Below are positions 54,982-63,331 of a DNA stretch of 64,000 nt, piece after piece. The translations under genes and the position numbers were made by a program. Below the pieces are notes generated by a model. That model did no database searches. It worked only from the letters and a program-made list of their open reading frames with translations, and was not told the origin of the DNA. Numbering within the stretch: position 1 is the stretch's first letter; the number at the start of each line of letters is the position of its first letter. The DNA comes from Stappia sp. MMSF_3263 (GTDB lineage: Bacteria > Pseudomonadota > Alphaproteobacteria > Rhizobiales > Stappiaceae): NCBI RefSeq assembly GCF_030733745.1, contig NZ_JASHIK010000023.1, forward strand, positions 1-64,000. Direction: 5' to 3'.

Positions 54982-56136
54982 ATGATCGTACAACAGTTTC
55001 TGCGATGGATGGCCGACGCACCGGTGACGCGGCGGGCGGAGGCAACCAGCGCGCTGGCGCGGGCCTATCTCCATTCAGCCATGACCGAGGCGGACCGCGA
55101 AGCGGCGGAAGCCGCGATGACGATCCTGCTCGATGATCCCGCCGTCCAGGTGCGGCGCGCGCTGGCCGAGGCGCTGTCGCGCAGCGCCGATGCGCCGCGC
55201 GAGGTGATCCTGGCGCTGTCCGGCGATCTGCCGGAGGTGGCGAGCCTCGTTCTGGAACGCTCGCCCGTGCTGCTCGACATGGAACTGGTCGACGCGGTTG
55301 CCGGCTTTGCCGATCCGCTGCCGGCTGCCGTTGCCCGGCGCGTCGATCTGGGATCGCAGGTTGCCGCCGCGATCGCCGAGGTCGGGTCCCTGCAGGCATG
55401 CCAGGCGCTGGCCGAGAACCGCGAGGCGGAGATCCCGCGCTTCAGCATGGTCCGGTTGGTCGAGCGCCATGGCACGGACGCCATCTTGCGCGAGGCGCTG
55501 ATGGCGCGCGGCGAAACCCCCATCGAAATCCGCCAGATGCTGTTGAAGCAGGTCGGGGATCTCCTCAGCGATCATCCGCTCGTGCGCCGGGGGCTCAAGG
55601 ACGAGCGCGCCCGCGCCGTCGTCGCGGAAGCGCGGGAGCGCGCCACGGTGACACTGGCCAGCACGGCCGCACCGCACGAGACGCCGGCGCTGGTGGAGCA
55701 TCTCGTCCAGTCCGGACAGTTGACGCCGGCGCTGTTGTTGCGGGCGGTCTGCACCGGAAACATCGTCCTGTTCACGGCCGCGCTGGCGCGCCTGTCGGGG
55801 CTTGGCGTGTCGCGGGTCGAGGCGGTGCTCGGCTCGGCGCGCGGCCTGCCGCTGCGCGCGCTGCTGTCGCGCGCGGGGCTTCCGTCGCGCACGCATGGCC
55901 TCTTCCAGGTGGCAATCGGGGTCTGGCGCGATCTTGCACGGGAAGTGACGCCGGTTCTTGCCGTGCCGGGCAATCCGGCCGTCGCGCGGTTGCTGATCGG
56001 CGAGGTACTGGACAGGTATCAGGAACAGGACGGGGTCGAGGCCGACGACCTGGTCGTCATGCTGCGCCGGTTCTCGGCGGAAATCGCGCGGGATGCGGCA
56101 CGCGCCTATATGGACCGGACACTGGCGGCCGCATAA
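54982..56136 (+). CDS. DUF2336-domain protein
   Basis: A 384-residue protein. The N-terminal two-thirds is the alpha-helical DUF2336 domain, with HEAT-like pairs (MTILLDDPAVQVRRALAEAL, REVILALSGDLPEVASLVLE) that form a scaffold. Family members are widespread in alphaproteobacteria, where function is mostly undefined. The genomic place, between a CtrA-boxed transglycosylase gene and Hpt/response regulator genes, fits a cell-cycle or motility theme. ATG 54982 is used. Confidence 0.88.
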   Translation: MIVQQFLRWMADAPVTRRAEATSALARAYLHSAMTEADREAAEAAMTILLDDPAVQVRRALAEALSRSADAPREVILALSGDLPEVASLVLERSPVLLDMELVDAVAGFADPLPAAVARRVDLGSQVAAAIAEVGSLQACQALAENREAEIPRFSMVRLVERHGTDAILREALMARGETPIEIRQMLLKQVGDLLSDHPLVRRGLKDERARAVVAEARERATVTLASTAAPHETPALVEHLVQSGQLTPALLLRAVCTGNIVLFTAALARLSGLGVSRVEAVLGSARGLPLRALLSRAGLPSRTHGLFQVAIGVWRDLAREVTPVLAVPGNPAVARLLIGEVLDRYQEQDGVEADDLVVMLRRFSAEIARDAARAYMDRTLAAA

Positions 56137-56164
56137 GCGACCGGGAGGATAGTGACGGACCAGA

Positions 56165-56204
56165 CAAAAGCCGGCCGGAAGACGGGAACCAATCCCGGCC
56201 GTTG
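56165..56204 (-). terminator. Possible terminator of the Hpt gene
   Basis: On the minus strand, inverted arms (56173-56178 and 56195-56200) are followed by a short T4 run (complement of 56166-56169). Weak but well placed just after the Hpt stop. Confidence 0.35.
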
Positions 56205-56214
56205 GCCTTGAGTA

Positions 56215-56739
56215 TCAGTCCTCGGCATCGGGCGCGACGCGCCTGATGAAGTCCTCGGTCACGTCGGCGAGACGTTCGACCAGCGCGCGCGCGGTGGCAT
56301 TGTCCTCCTGCCGCGAGGTCTCCGCGACCATGGCGCGGACGGCGTCGACATGCTGTGCGACCAGCGGCCCCGGCAGGTCGGCGGGCGTCACATGCTCGAT
56401 CAGGTGGCAGAGGTTTCCGGCAACGGCGCCGACCAGCGGATAGCCGAAGGTGCTGGCCTGTCCCTTGATGTCGTGGGCAGCCCGGAACAGGGACGCACAG
56501 CGCTCCTCGCTCATTCCGTTGGCCTGGATGTCTGTCCAGGCATCGACAAGGGCCGTCGCCTCTGTCGCCATCCAGTCGTCGAAATCGTGGGAGAGACGCT
56601 GCAGAGCGGCTTCCGCAGACTTGACTGGGTCGAACCGGGCAGCCTCACGGTCGCTCATCACGCGCACCTTCGAGCGCAGGTCGCGCGGCGGCTTCACCAG
56701 TTCGTAGCCGTCGTTCTGCTTTGTCGGGTCGCTCGTCAT
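56215..56739 (-). CDS. Hpt-domain phosphotransfer protein
   Basis: A 174-residue protein with a C-terminal helical histidine-phosphotransfer domain. The site is FRAAHDIKGQASTFG (His89), followed by GAVAGNLCHLIEH. The first 35 residues are charged. It would shuttle phosphate between a hybrid kinase and a response regulator. The response regulator gene lies 88 bp upstream on the same strand, which makes that protein the obvious partner. Confidence 0.9.
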   Translation of the reverse strand: MTSDPTKQNDGYELVKPPRDLRSKVRVMSDREAARFDPVKSAEAALQRLSHDFDDWMATEATALVDAWTDIQANGMSEERCASLFRAAHDIKGQASTFGYPLVGAVAGNLCHLIEHVTPADLPGPLVAQHVDAVRAMVAETSRQEDNATARALVERLADVTEDFIRRVAPDAED

Positions 56740-56827
56740 CTTGCTTCTTTTCCCGGCCGTGTTCCGGCGTGTCGGTTTGTGTGCTGCCTTGGCAACCGGA
56801 GCACCTGATCACTGAAATACGGCGTCA

Positions 56828-57412
56828 TCACGCCGCCGATTCCCTTGATATGTCGTTCGGGTGACTTTGCGGGAGATCGTTCGGATCGTCCAGAGTGTAT
56901 CCGTCGTCGACCTTGACGCCGCGTCTTTCCGCGCCGCTGAAGGACGGGTTCTGGAAACGGCGCCTGTCTGGGCCGAAGAAACCCTTGGTCCTGACGAAGT
57001 CGCGCTGGTTCAGGACGCAATTCGCGACCCGCAGATAGAGGCCCTTTGCCGAGACCGGCTTGCACATGACCTCGGTGACGCCGGCGTCGCGGGCCGACAT
57101 CACGCGGTGCTTCTGGGTATGTGCGGTAACCGCGACGATCGGGACGAAGCAGCCGGGCTTCTTCGAGGCGCGTATCTTGCGGGTGAGTTCCCGTCCGTCG
57201 ACGATCGGCATCAGCCAGTCGAGAATGATGAGGTCGGGGTCGTTGTTCTTGATCTGCTCGAGTGCGGCCGCGCCGTCTTCCGCTTCGTAGATCTCGCCGA
57301 CGCCGAAACCCGAGACCATCGTCCTCAGGATCCGCCGCATGTTGGTGTTGTCGTCGACGATGAGAATGCGGAGCGCACTCAGGTCCAGATGAGGTATCTT
57401 CATGTTCGGCAC
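56828..57412 (-). CDS. CheY-like response regulator
   Basis: A 194-residue single receiver domain (about 12-135) plus a C-terminal tail of about 55 residues with no known DNA-binding domain. The receiver has ILIVDDNTNMRRILRTM, phospho-acceptor Asp65 in LIILDWLMPI, Thr in AVTAHTQKHRV and Lys in EVMCKPVSAKG. The tail RTKGFFGPDRRRFQNPSF is not conserved in CheY and may bind a partner. It is upstream of the Hpt gene and probably in one transcript with it. Confidence 0.92.
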   Translation of the reverse strand: MPNMKIPHLDLSALRILIVDDNTNMRRILRTMVSGFGVGEIYEAEDGAAALEQIKNNDPDLIILDWLMPIVDGRELTRKIRASKKPGCFVPIVAVTAHTQKHRVMSARDAGVTEVMCKPVSAKGLYLRVANCVLNQRDFVRTKGFFGPDRRRFQNPSFSGAERRGVKVDDGYTLDDPNDLPQSHPNDISRESAA

Positions 57413-57556
57413 AGGCGATGTGATGCAGCGCCAGCCACCGGCGCTGTATTGCGCCAGGACCGGCGCGCAGCCGGTTCTCGTTGGTTCGCCGGAGTCTGGA
57501 CCGGATTACTAAATAAATCGCGAATATAATGGTATATCAGTGTTCTTCCGTAGCGA

Positions 57557-58339
57557 TCAGTACCGGAACATCTCCGAAAGTATACGCTCGTCCCAGTTGT
57601 GGTCGGCGTCGAAGAGCGCCAGGCTGGAGGAATTCTTCTCCTCCCGAACCCGAACCTCGATGACGTTGCGGATCTCCGTATAGTCGGCCGCCGCGCTGAC
57701 CGGCCGTTTCGCCGGATCGAGGACGGTGATGCGCACCTCGACATAGTTGGGCAGCAGCGCGCCGCGCCAGCGCCGTGGCCGGAAGGCGCTGATCGGCGTC
57801 AGCGCCAGAAGCTGTGCGTCGATCGGCAGGATCGGGCCATGGGCGGAGAGGTTGTAGGCGGTGCTGCCGGCCGGTGTGGCCACGAGCACACCGTCGCAGA
57901 CCAGTTCCTCCATGCGGATACGTTCATCCACCGACAGGCGCAGCTTGGCGGCCTGGTGGGTCTGTCGCAACAGCGAGACCTCGTTGATCGCCAGCGCCGA
58001 ATGAACATGGCCGAGTGCGTCGGTGGCTTCCATCACCAGCGGGTGGATGCGGCTGACGACGGCCGACCCGATGCGCGCGATCAGGTCGTCGGCGCCATAC
58101 TCGTTCATGAGGAAGCCGACCGAACCGCGGTTGAGGCCGTAGATCGGCTTGCCCGTGTTCATGAAGCGGTGCAGCGTCTGCAGCATCAGGCCGTCGCCGC
58201 CAAGGGCGACGATCACGTCCGCCTTCTTCGGGTCGTGGGCGCCGTAGCGGGCCTCGAGCTCGCTGCGCGCGTCTTCCGCCTCCCCGGTCTCGCTTGAGAC
58301 GAAGGCCAGTTTCTCGATAGGGTGCGGCAGCCGGTCCAT
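57557..58339 (-). CDS. nadK: NAD kinase
   Basis: A 260-residue enzyme making NADP from NAD and ATP or polyphosphate. The GGDG catalytic motif is at [18 protein letters not shown] (residues about 42-59), with the second motif [22 protein letters not shown] near residue 147-168. Length and motifs fit bacterial NadK. It is divergent from cutA. Its start is the first ATG ([14 protein letters not shown]). Confidence 0.95.
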   Translation of the reverse strand: MDRLPHPIEKLAFVSSETGEAEDARSELEARYGAHDPKKADVIVALGGDGLMLQTLHRFMNTGKPIYGLNRGSVGFLMNEYGADDLIARIGSAVVSRIHPLVMEATDALGHVHSALAINEVSLLRQTHQAAKLRLSVDERIRMEELVCDGVLVATPAGSTAYNLSAHGPILPIDAQLLALTPISAFRPRRWRGALLPNYVEVRITVLDPAKRPVSAAADYTEIRNVIEVRVREEKNSSSLALFDADHNWDERILSEMFRY

Positions 58340-58397
58340 GCTCCTGACGTAGCACGGGCCGGAGCGATTTGGGACCCGTCTTTTGCAGCAGGGCGAT

Positions 58398-58733
58398 ATG
58401 GATATCCGGTTGATCTATGCGACTTTTCCGGACATGGCGACGGCGCGCGCGGCCGCCGGTCAGCTGGTGCGCGAAGGGCTTGCCGCCTGCGTCAACATGT
58501 GGCCGGGCATGATCTCCCTCTATTGCTGGGAGGGGGCGGTGGAGGAAGGCCAGGAGGTCGTCTTCCTCGCCAAGACGACCGTTGCCAGGCAGGACGAGGC
58601 GGTGCAGGCGATCCGCGCGCTGCACCCTTATGACGAGCCGGCCATCCTGGTGCTGCCGGTGGAGGGCGGCAGTGCGTCCTTCCTCGACTGGATCCGCGCG
58701 GGAAGCAGCGGGCAAGGCCCTGGCGCGAGCTGA
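58398..58733 (+). CDS. cutA: CutA1 divalent-cation tolerance protein
   Basis: A 111-residue trimeric ferredoxin-like protein. Motifs include [38 protein letters not shown] and [13 protein letters not shown]. The family was named for copper tolerance in E. coli, but its true function is unclear. ATG 58398 is chosen over ATG 58383, as it begins the conserved [10 protein letters not shown]. Its stop is 2 bp from the end of the convergent cytochrome gene. Confidence 0.93.
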   Translation: MDIRLIYATFPDMATARAAAGQLVREGLAACVNMWPGMISLYCWEGAVEEGQEVVFLAKTTVARQDEAVQAIRALHPYDEPAILVLPVEGGSASFLDWIRAGSSGQGPGAS

Positions 58734-58735
58734 CC

Positions 58736-59653
58736 TCAGTCCGCGGCCGGGGCCGATGGCGGGATCGTCTTCAGATAGGCGGCCACGGCCTCACGGTCGG
58801 CGGCGGGCAGTTTCGCCCAGCTCTCCTGCACGGCCGTCATGCTGCCGCCGACGCTGTCGAAATCCGGCGTGAAGCCGCTTTCCAGATAATAGGCGATGTC
58901 GGTTGCCGACCAGGAGCCGATGCCGTGCGGGGAGGGGGTGATGTCGGGGATGGTGCCCTTGCCATCCGGATTCGGCCCGCCGGCCAGCCAGCGCGCCGTG
59001 TCGAGCCCGCCCAGCGCGTTGCGCGGCGTGTGGCATTCGGCGCAATGGCCGGGACCTGCCACCAGATAGGCGCCGCGTTCGGCCACGTCCCCGGCACCTG
59101 GCGGTGCGGGAACCGGGGTCGTGTCGAGGAAGAGAAGTTTCCACAGTCCGAGCGCGCTGCGCCAGGAGAAGGGGAAGTCGAGAGCGTGGTCGGCGACCTG
59201 GTTGTCAGACACCGGAAGCGTGTCGAGATAGGCCTTCATGTCGATCAGGTCGGTGAAGGTCATGTTGCGATAGGAGCCGTAGGGAAAGGCCGGATAATAG
59301 TGCAGGCCTTCCGGCGAAGTGCCCTTGGTCATGGCATTGAGAAAGTCGGCGTTGGACCAGCTGCCAATGCCGTGCTCGGGCGAGGGCGAGATGTTGGGAA
59401 CCCGGAACAGGCCGAAGGGAGTATCGAGTTCCAGCCCGCCGGCAAGCACCAGCTTGGCCTCGCCGCTTGCGCCCGGTGCCGCGTGACACGAGGCGCAGCC
59501 GCCGGCCCAGAACATGCGTTCGCCATTGGCAAGGTCCGGTGCGTGGTCGGGGATCGAGGCGGAATCGACCCGCTCGGGGCGGGTCAGGTAGAGCCCGCCG
59601 GCAATCAGCAGCAGGACAACGCCGACCAGACGGCGAAAGGTGCGACGGGTCAT
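58736..59653 (-). CDS. Di-heme cytochrome c
   Basis: A 305-residue cytochrome with two CXXCH heme sites: CASCHAAPG (Cys53-His57) and CAECHTPRN near residue 203. The N-terminal MTRRTFRRLVGVVLLLIAGG signal-anchor directs it to the periplasm. Each half is a class I cytochrome c domain, as in the membrane-bound dehydrogenase cytochrome subunits (alcohol, gluconate or sorbitol type). No dehydrogenase gene is adjacent. ATG 59653 with GGAG at 7 bp is preferred. Confidence 0.92.
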   Translation of the reverse strand: MTRRTFRRLVGVVLLLIAGGLYLTRPERVDSASIPDHAPDLANGERMFWAGGCASCHAAPGASGEAKLVLAGGLELDTPFGLFRVPNISPSPEHGIGSWSNADFLNAMTKGTSPEGLHYYPAFPYGSYRNMTFTDLIDMKAYLDTLPVSDNQVADHALDFPFSWRSALGLWKLLFLDTTPVPAPPGAGDVAERGAYLVAGPGHCAECHTPRNALGGLDTARWLAGGPNPDGKGTIPDITPSPHGIGSWSATDIAYYLESGFTPDFDSVGGSMTAVQESWAKLPAADREAVAAYLKTIPPSAPAAD

Positions 59654-59757
59654 TCGGCGGTCTCCCCAAGGCAAAAGGGCCTGCGGCGGCGATTGCCGCG
59701 ACGCAGGCGTGCCCGGGAGATGTCTCCCCCGGGTGTCGTTGTGGTGCCCTTGTTAGA

Positions 59758-60201
59758 TCAGTTTTTCTTGACGCGGTAGGTCTCGTGGCAGGCGCGGCAG
59801 TTCTGCGCCACGGAACCGAAGGCGCCCTTCAGCGCGTCGAGGTTCTCGCTGGCCGCCGGAATCGCCGCGAGCGCCGCGTTCTGCATGTCCATGGCGACCT
59901 TCTCGAAGCCGGCGCGGTCTTCCCAGATTTTCGGCCCGGCCTCGCTGGTGGGAGAATCAGCCCCTTCCGGGAACTGGGTGACGAAGCCGGCCGGCGTGGT
60001 GAACAGGATGCGCATGGCCAGCCCGGCCAGGGCGGGGTCGTAGGGGATCTCGCCCTTGACCATCTTGCCGAGCGTTCCGGTGGCGGCGCCGACGGATTTC
60101 ATCATGTTCTGGCGGATTTCGATCGGTTCGGCGGAAGCAATCGACGTCGCCGCCAGCAATGGCAGCGCGACTGCGACGGCACGGACGCAGGACTTGAGCA
60201 T
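59758..60201 (-). CDS. Cytochrome c prime-type (class II) cytochrome
   Basis: A 147-residue exported four-helix cytochrome. The signal peptide is MLKSCVRAVAVALPLLAATS to about residue 24, and the heme site NCRACHETYRV is at the C-terminus, as in class II cytochromes (c prime, c556). They bind NO or transfer electrons. The longer open frame upstream is not conserved. It lies 104 bp upstream of the di-heme cytochrome on the same strand and may be in one operon. Confidence 0.92.
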   Translation of the reverse strand: MLKSCVRAVAVALPLLAATSIASAEPIEIRQNMMKSVGAATGTLGKMVKGEIPYDPALAGLAMRILFTTPAGFVTQFPEGADSPTSEAGPKIWEDRAGFEKVAMDMQNAALAAIPAASENLDALKGAFGSVAQNCRACHETYRVKKN

Positions 60202-60287
60202 GTTCGGTTCTCCCTCGGTCGCGGCGACACTGGGCCGCGCACCGGGAATCTCGGCATTTTTCGCGTTGCCGCTCAAGCGCTTCGTCT

Positions 60288-61154
60288 TCACGAAGGCGTG
60301 ACCTGACGCGTGCCGGCGAGCTGGCGGATGTGATCGGCGGCGCGATCCGGACCGACGCTGGCGGCGCGGATCAGCATGTCGAAATGCCGTGTCAGGGCGC
60401 GGATGTGCTCCACGGAATTGACCACAAGGTAGAGCGAGCCGAGGAAAAGCGCCGCGCGTTGCGGCCCGAAAACCGTATAGGCGGCCGAATAGCGGTTGCG
60501 CGCGTCGAAGAGAAACAGCCGGAAGGTCGGGTAAAGCTCTTCCGCCAGACGGGCCATGTGGTCGAGCTGGTCCTGCCGGTCGCCGGGGCTGAGTGCGCTC
60601 CAGATGCCGGACCCGGCGGCGATCTCCTCCAGCGTCTGCAAGGGCATGCAGACTTCCATGTCGGTCTCCGGGCGCCTGGTATAGGCCAGCAGCCGGCGTC
60701 CCTGATCCGCCTTGGCGGCGGCCTTGGCGGTTTCCGGCGCGCCGAACTCGTAGGCGAGCACTGCTTCGGTGCGCAGCAGGTCGGGAATGGTGGAGGGGAC
60801 GTAGCGGATCTTGTAGCCGATCGCCTCCTGGTGCCAACTGGCCAGCAACGTGTCGCCGCGCCCGTTCTCGGTCTGCTCGATCTGGATCGCCGGGGCGATG
60901 CCGGCGGCATCCGCCGTGGTCTGCGTCAGGCCGAGCAGCCAGTCGGTGGTCACGCCTTCCGCGCGGGCAATGTCGGCAAGTGCCTCGGCACGGGGCATCC
61001 GGGTCGAGGCAGGGTCGAGGAAATGGCTGAGGGCCGAGCGGTCGAGCCCCACGCGCTGCGCGAAACGGCCGGGCGGCTCGCCGCGCCGTGCGATCAGGAT
61101 TGCCAGCCGTTCGCGGAACAGTTCGGCCAGTTCCCTCTTGTCAGCCCGTGCCAT
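60288..61154 (-). CDS. XRE-type HTH transcriptional regulator
   Basis: A 288-residue regulator with an N-terminal Xre/Cro-type helix-turn-helix (FAQRVGLDRSALSHFLDPAS and EALADIARAEGVTTDWLLG, about residues 30-75). A C-terminal effector domain of about 190 residues follows and was not recognised. ATG 61154 is preferred over the 13-codon longer frame. It is divergent from a fatty acid desaturase and may control it. A GTGAATTCAC palindrome lies in the gap. Confidence 0.82.
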   Translation of the reverse strand: MARADKRELAELFRERLAILIARRGEPPGRFAQRVGLDRSALSHFLDPASTRMPRAEALADIARAEGVTTDWLLGLTQTTADAAGIAPAIQIEQTENGRGDTLLASWHQEAIGYKIRYVPSTIPDLLRTEAVLAYEFGAPETAKAAAKADQGRRLLAYTRRPETDMEVCMPLQTLEEIAAGSGIWSALSPGDRQDQLDHMARLAEELYPTFRLFLFDARNRYSAAYTVFGPQRAALFLGSLYLVVNSVEHIRALTRHFDMLIRAASVGPDRAADHIRQLAGTRQVTPS

Positions 61155-61214
61155 GCGAGCACCCCGGTTCCGCCGCGGAGCGATCCACGGCATTTGCGAT
61201 TACGAATGGAATTT

Positions 61215-61224
61215 GTGAATTCAC
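61215..61224. promoter_or_regulatory. GTGAATTCAC palindrome between HTH and desaturase genes
   Basis: A perfect 10-bp palindrome 61 bp upstream of the HTH gene start. A further dyad AAATC (61248-61252)/GATTT (61260-61264) lies toward the desaturase. Both are AT-rich and well placed as operators of the divergent pair. Confidence 0.45.
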
Positions 61225-61336
61225 GCGAAAAATACACTTTAGGCATTAAATCACATTTTGATTTGGATATCGACACATTGTCTCGGGCCGTGACCGGGAA
61301 GATGACTTGGGGGACATCCTCAAGGAGTTGCAAACC

Positions 61337-62332
61337 GTGAAGCCCGATACCGTCCGCCCATTCCTCGCCGCGCATCCGGAGGCAGGTGCGGGTGATCCGG
61401 TGTCGGCCCGGCTCTCTCCCACATCCGGCTTCGCTGCGGGCATCGAGTGGCCAACCATCGCGCTCCTGGCCGGAGTGCATGTGCTCTTCGCGCTGCTGGT
61501 GGTTGCCGCACCCGTTGCCGGGCCTCTTGCCTGGCTGGCGCTGGTGCCGGTGATCACGCTGCATTCGTCGTTGCAGCACGAATTGCTGCACGGGCACCCG
61601 TTCCGCAATCCGCGGCTCAACGCGCTGCTGGTGGCCTTGCCGCTCGGCCTCTTCATTCCCTACTGGCGGTTCCGGGCGCTGCATATCGCCCATCACGACG
61701 ACCCGCGCCTGACCGACCCTTACGAGGACCCGGAGAGCTGGTATCTGCATCCGCGCGACTGGGCCTCGGCCGGCCGGGCGCGGCGTGCCCTGCTCAAGGC
61801 CAACAACACGCTTATCGGGCGGATCGTTCTGGGGCCGCTGATCGGGCTGACGGGCTTTCTGCTGGCGGAGGTCCGGTTGGCGCTGTCCGGCCGGAGGGAC
61901 GTGCTGCGCGCCTGGGGCGAGCATCTCGTCTTCGCCGGCATCCTCGTCGGCCTCTTGCGGCAGGTGCCGGGCTTTTCCTTCGGCTGGTACCTCGCCGCCT
62001 GCTACGGCGCCTATGCGCTTTTATGCGTGCGCACGTATCTGGAGCACCGGGCGGAGGAGGAGGTCGGCCATCGTACCGTGCTGATCGAGGATCGCGGGCC
62101 GCTGGCCTTCCTGTTCCTGTTCAATTCCCTGCACGCGGTGCATCACCGCTTTCCGCGGCTGCCATGGTACCGGCTGTCGGGCGTCTATGCACGGCACCGG
62201 GAGACCTTCCTCGCCGACAATGGCGGCTATGTCTACCGGTCCTACCTTGAGATCGCGCGGCGCCATGCCTTCACCGCCAAGGAGCCGGTGGCCCATCCGT
62301 TTGCCGGGAAGGGCGGGCCTTTCGGGTCCTGA
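61337..62332 (+). CDS. Fatty acid desaturase
   Basis: A 331-residue inner-membrane di-iron desaturase. The three histidine boxes are HELLHGHP near residue 80, HIAHH near 115 and HAVHH near 267, the usual iron ligands, with about four membrane helices between. It probably introduces a double bond in acyl chains to tune membrane fluidity, or acts on a carotenoid-like substrate (beta-carotene ketolase/hydroxylase type is an alternative). The start is GTG 61337 with AAGGAG at 61322-61327. It is convergent with pyrE, 3 bp apart, and divergent from the HTH regulator. Confidence 0.9.
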   Translation: MKPDTVRPFLAAHPEAGAGDPVSARLSPTSGFAAGIEWPTIALLAGVHVLFALLVVAAPVAGPLAWLALVPVITLHSSLQHELLHGHPFRNPRLNALLVALPLGLFIPYWRFRALHIAHHDDPRLTDPYEDPESWYLHPRDWASAGRARRALLKANNTLIGRIVLGPLIGLTGFLLAEVRLALSGRRDVLRAWGEHLVFAGILVGLLRQVPGFSFGWYLAACYGAYALLCVRTYLEHRAEEEVGHRTVLIEDRGPLAFLFLFNSLHAVHHRFPRLPWYRLSGVYARHRETFLADNGGYVYRSYLEIARRHAFTAKEPVAHPFAGKGGPFGS

Positions 62333-62335
62333 GCG

Positions 62336-63031
62336 TCAGACGGCAAATTCCGAAATGCCGCCATGGGCGGCCGACCAGGCCAGAGGCGCATCGAGGAAGG
62401 CTTCCACCGAGGCGAGCGTCTCGGGCGGGAAGTGTCCGCCCTCGCGCGCGGCGGCGAGCACATCGCGCCAGGTGGCGAGATAGTGCAGCGTCAGGCCGTT
62501 GCGGGCCATCGCGTCGTGGGTTTCGGGGAAGATGTCGTAGAAGAACAGGACGATCGCATGGTCGACCTGGGCGCCGGCCTTGCGCAGCGCCTCGGCGAAG
62601 CGGACCTTGCTGCCGCCGTCGGTGGTCAGGTCCTCGACCAGCAGCACCCGGTCGCCCTCCTTGAGAACACCCTCGATCTGGGCGTCGCGGCCGAAGCCCT
62701 TGGGCTTCTTGCGCACATACTGCATGGGCAGGGCGAGGCGCTCGGCAATCCAGGCGGAGAAGGGGATGCCGGCCGTTTCGCCGCCGGCGACCGCGTCGAG
62801 CGATTCGAAGCCGATGTCGCGCAGGATCTTGGCCGTGGCGAAATCCATCAAGGTGGCGCGCAGGCGCGGATAGGAGATCAGCTTGCGGCAGTCGATATAG
62901 ACCGGGCTCGCCAGCCCCGAGGTCAGCTTGTAGGGCTCGTCGGCGCGGAAGTGGACCGCCTTGACCTCGAGCAGCATCTTCGCCGTCTGGCGGGCGACGA
63001 AGGCGGGATCGGGAAAGCTGATCAGGGTCAT
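62336..63031 (-). CDS. pyrE: Orotate phosphoribosyltransferase
   Basis: A 231-residue enzyme converting orotate and PRPP to OMP in pyrimidine synthesis. The PRPP motif [17 protein letters not shown] (about residues 129-145) and an N-terminal [17 protein letters not shown] are conserved. The ATG at 63031 begins at [15 protein letters not shown], and the upstream open frame is not conserved. It lies 3 bp from the desaturase stop, and a tRNA-Thr gene lies upstream. Confidence 0.96.
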   Translation of the reverse strand: MTLISFPDPAFVARQTAKMLLEVKAVHFRADEPYKLTSGLASPVYIDCRKLISYPRLRATLMDFATAKILRDIGFESLDAVAGGETAGIPFSAWIAERLALPMQYVRKKPKGFGRDAQIEGVLKEGDRVLLVEDLTTDGGSKVRFAEALRKAGAQVDHAIVLFFYDIFPETHDAMARNGLTLHYLATWRDVLAAAREGGHFPPETLASVEAFLDAPLAWSAAHGGISEFAV

Positions 63032-63155
63032 GTTCTGTCCTCTTGCTGCTGCCAGGTCATGCGCTGCCGGCCCGGCCGGGAGGCCGGCAGGGCGAAACCG
63101 TTCGACCCGCGATGCGGACCGTGCCGTTTTCGGACTGGGAAACATCGGGGAAAGA

Positions 63156-63231
63156 TGGTGCCGGCAACAGGATTCGAACCCGTGACCCCCTGATTACAAA
63201 TCAGGTGCTCTACCAGCTGAGCTATACCGGC
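63156..63231 (-). tRNA. tRNA-Thr(UGU)
   Basis: A complete 76-nt tRNA with encoded CCA on the minus strand. The acceptor is GCCGGTA at the 5' end (63231 downward). The anticodon stem CTGAT/ATCAG encloses TTGTAA with anticodon TGT (reads ACA, threonine). The T arm contains GGTTCGAATCC. No intron. Confidence 0.95.
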
Positions 63232-63331
63232 ATCGCGGCGGCATTTAGCACACCTTTGCCGCGCGCGCATCCGTTTCGACAAGGTTTCCCTTAAAATCGG
63301 TCCCGGCCCGCTTTTGCGTGCGCGAACGGGT

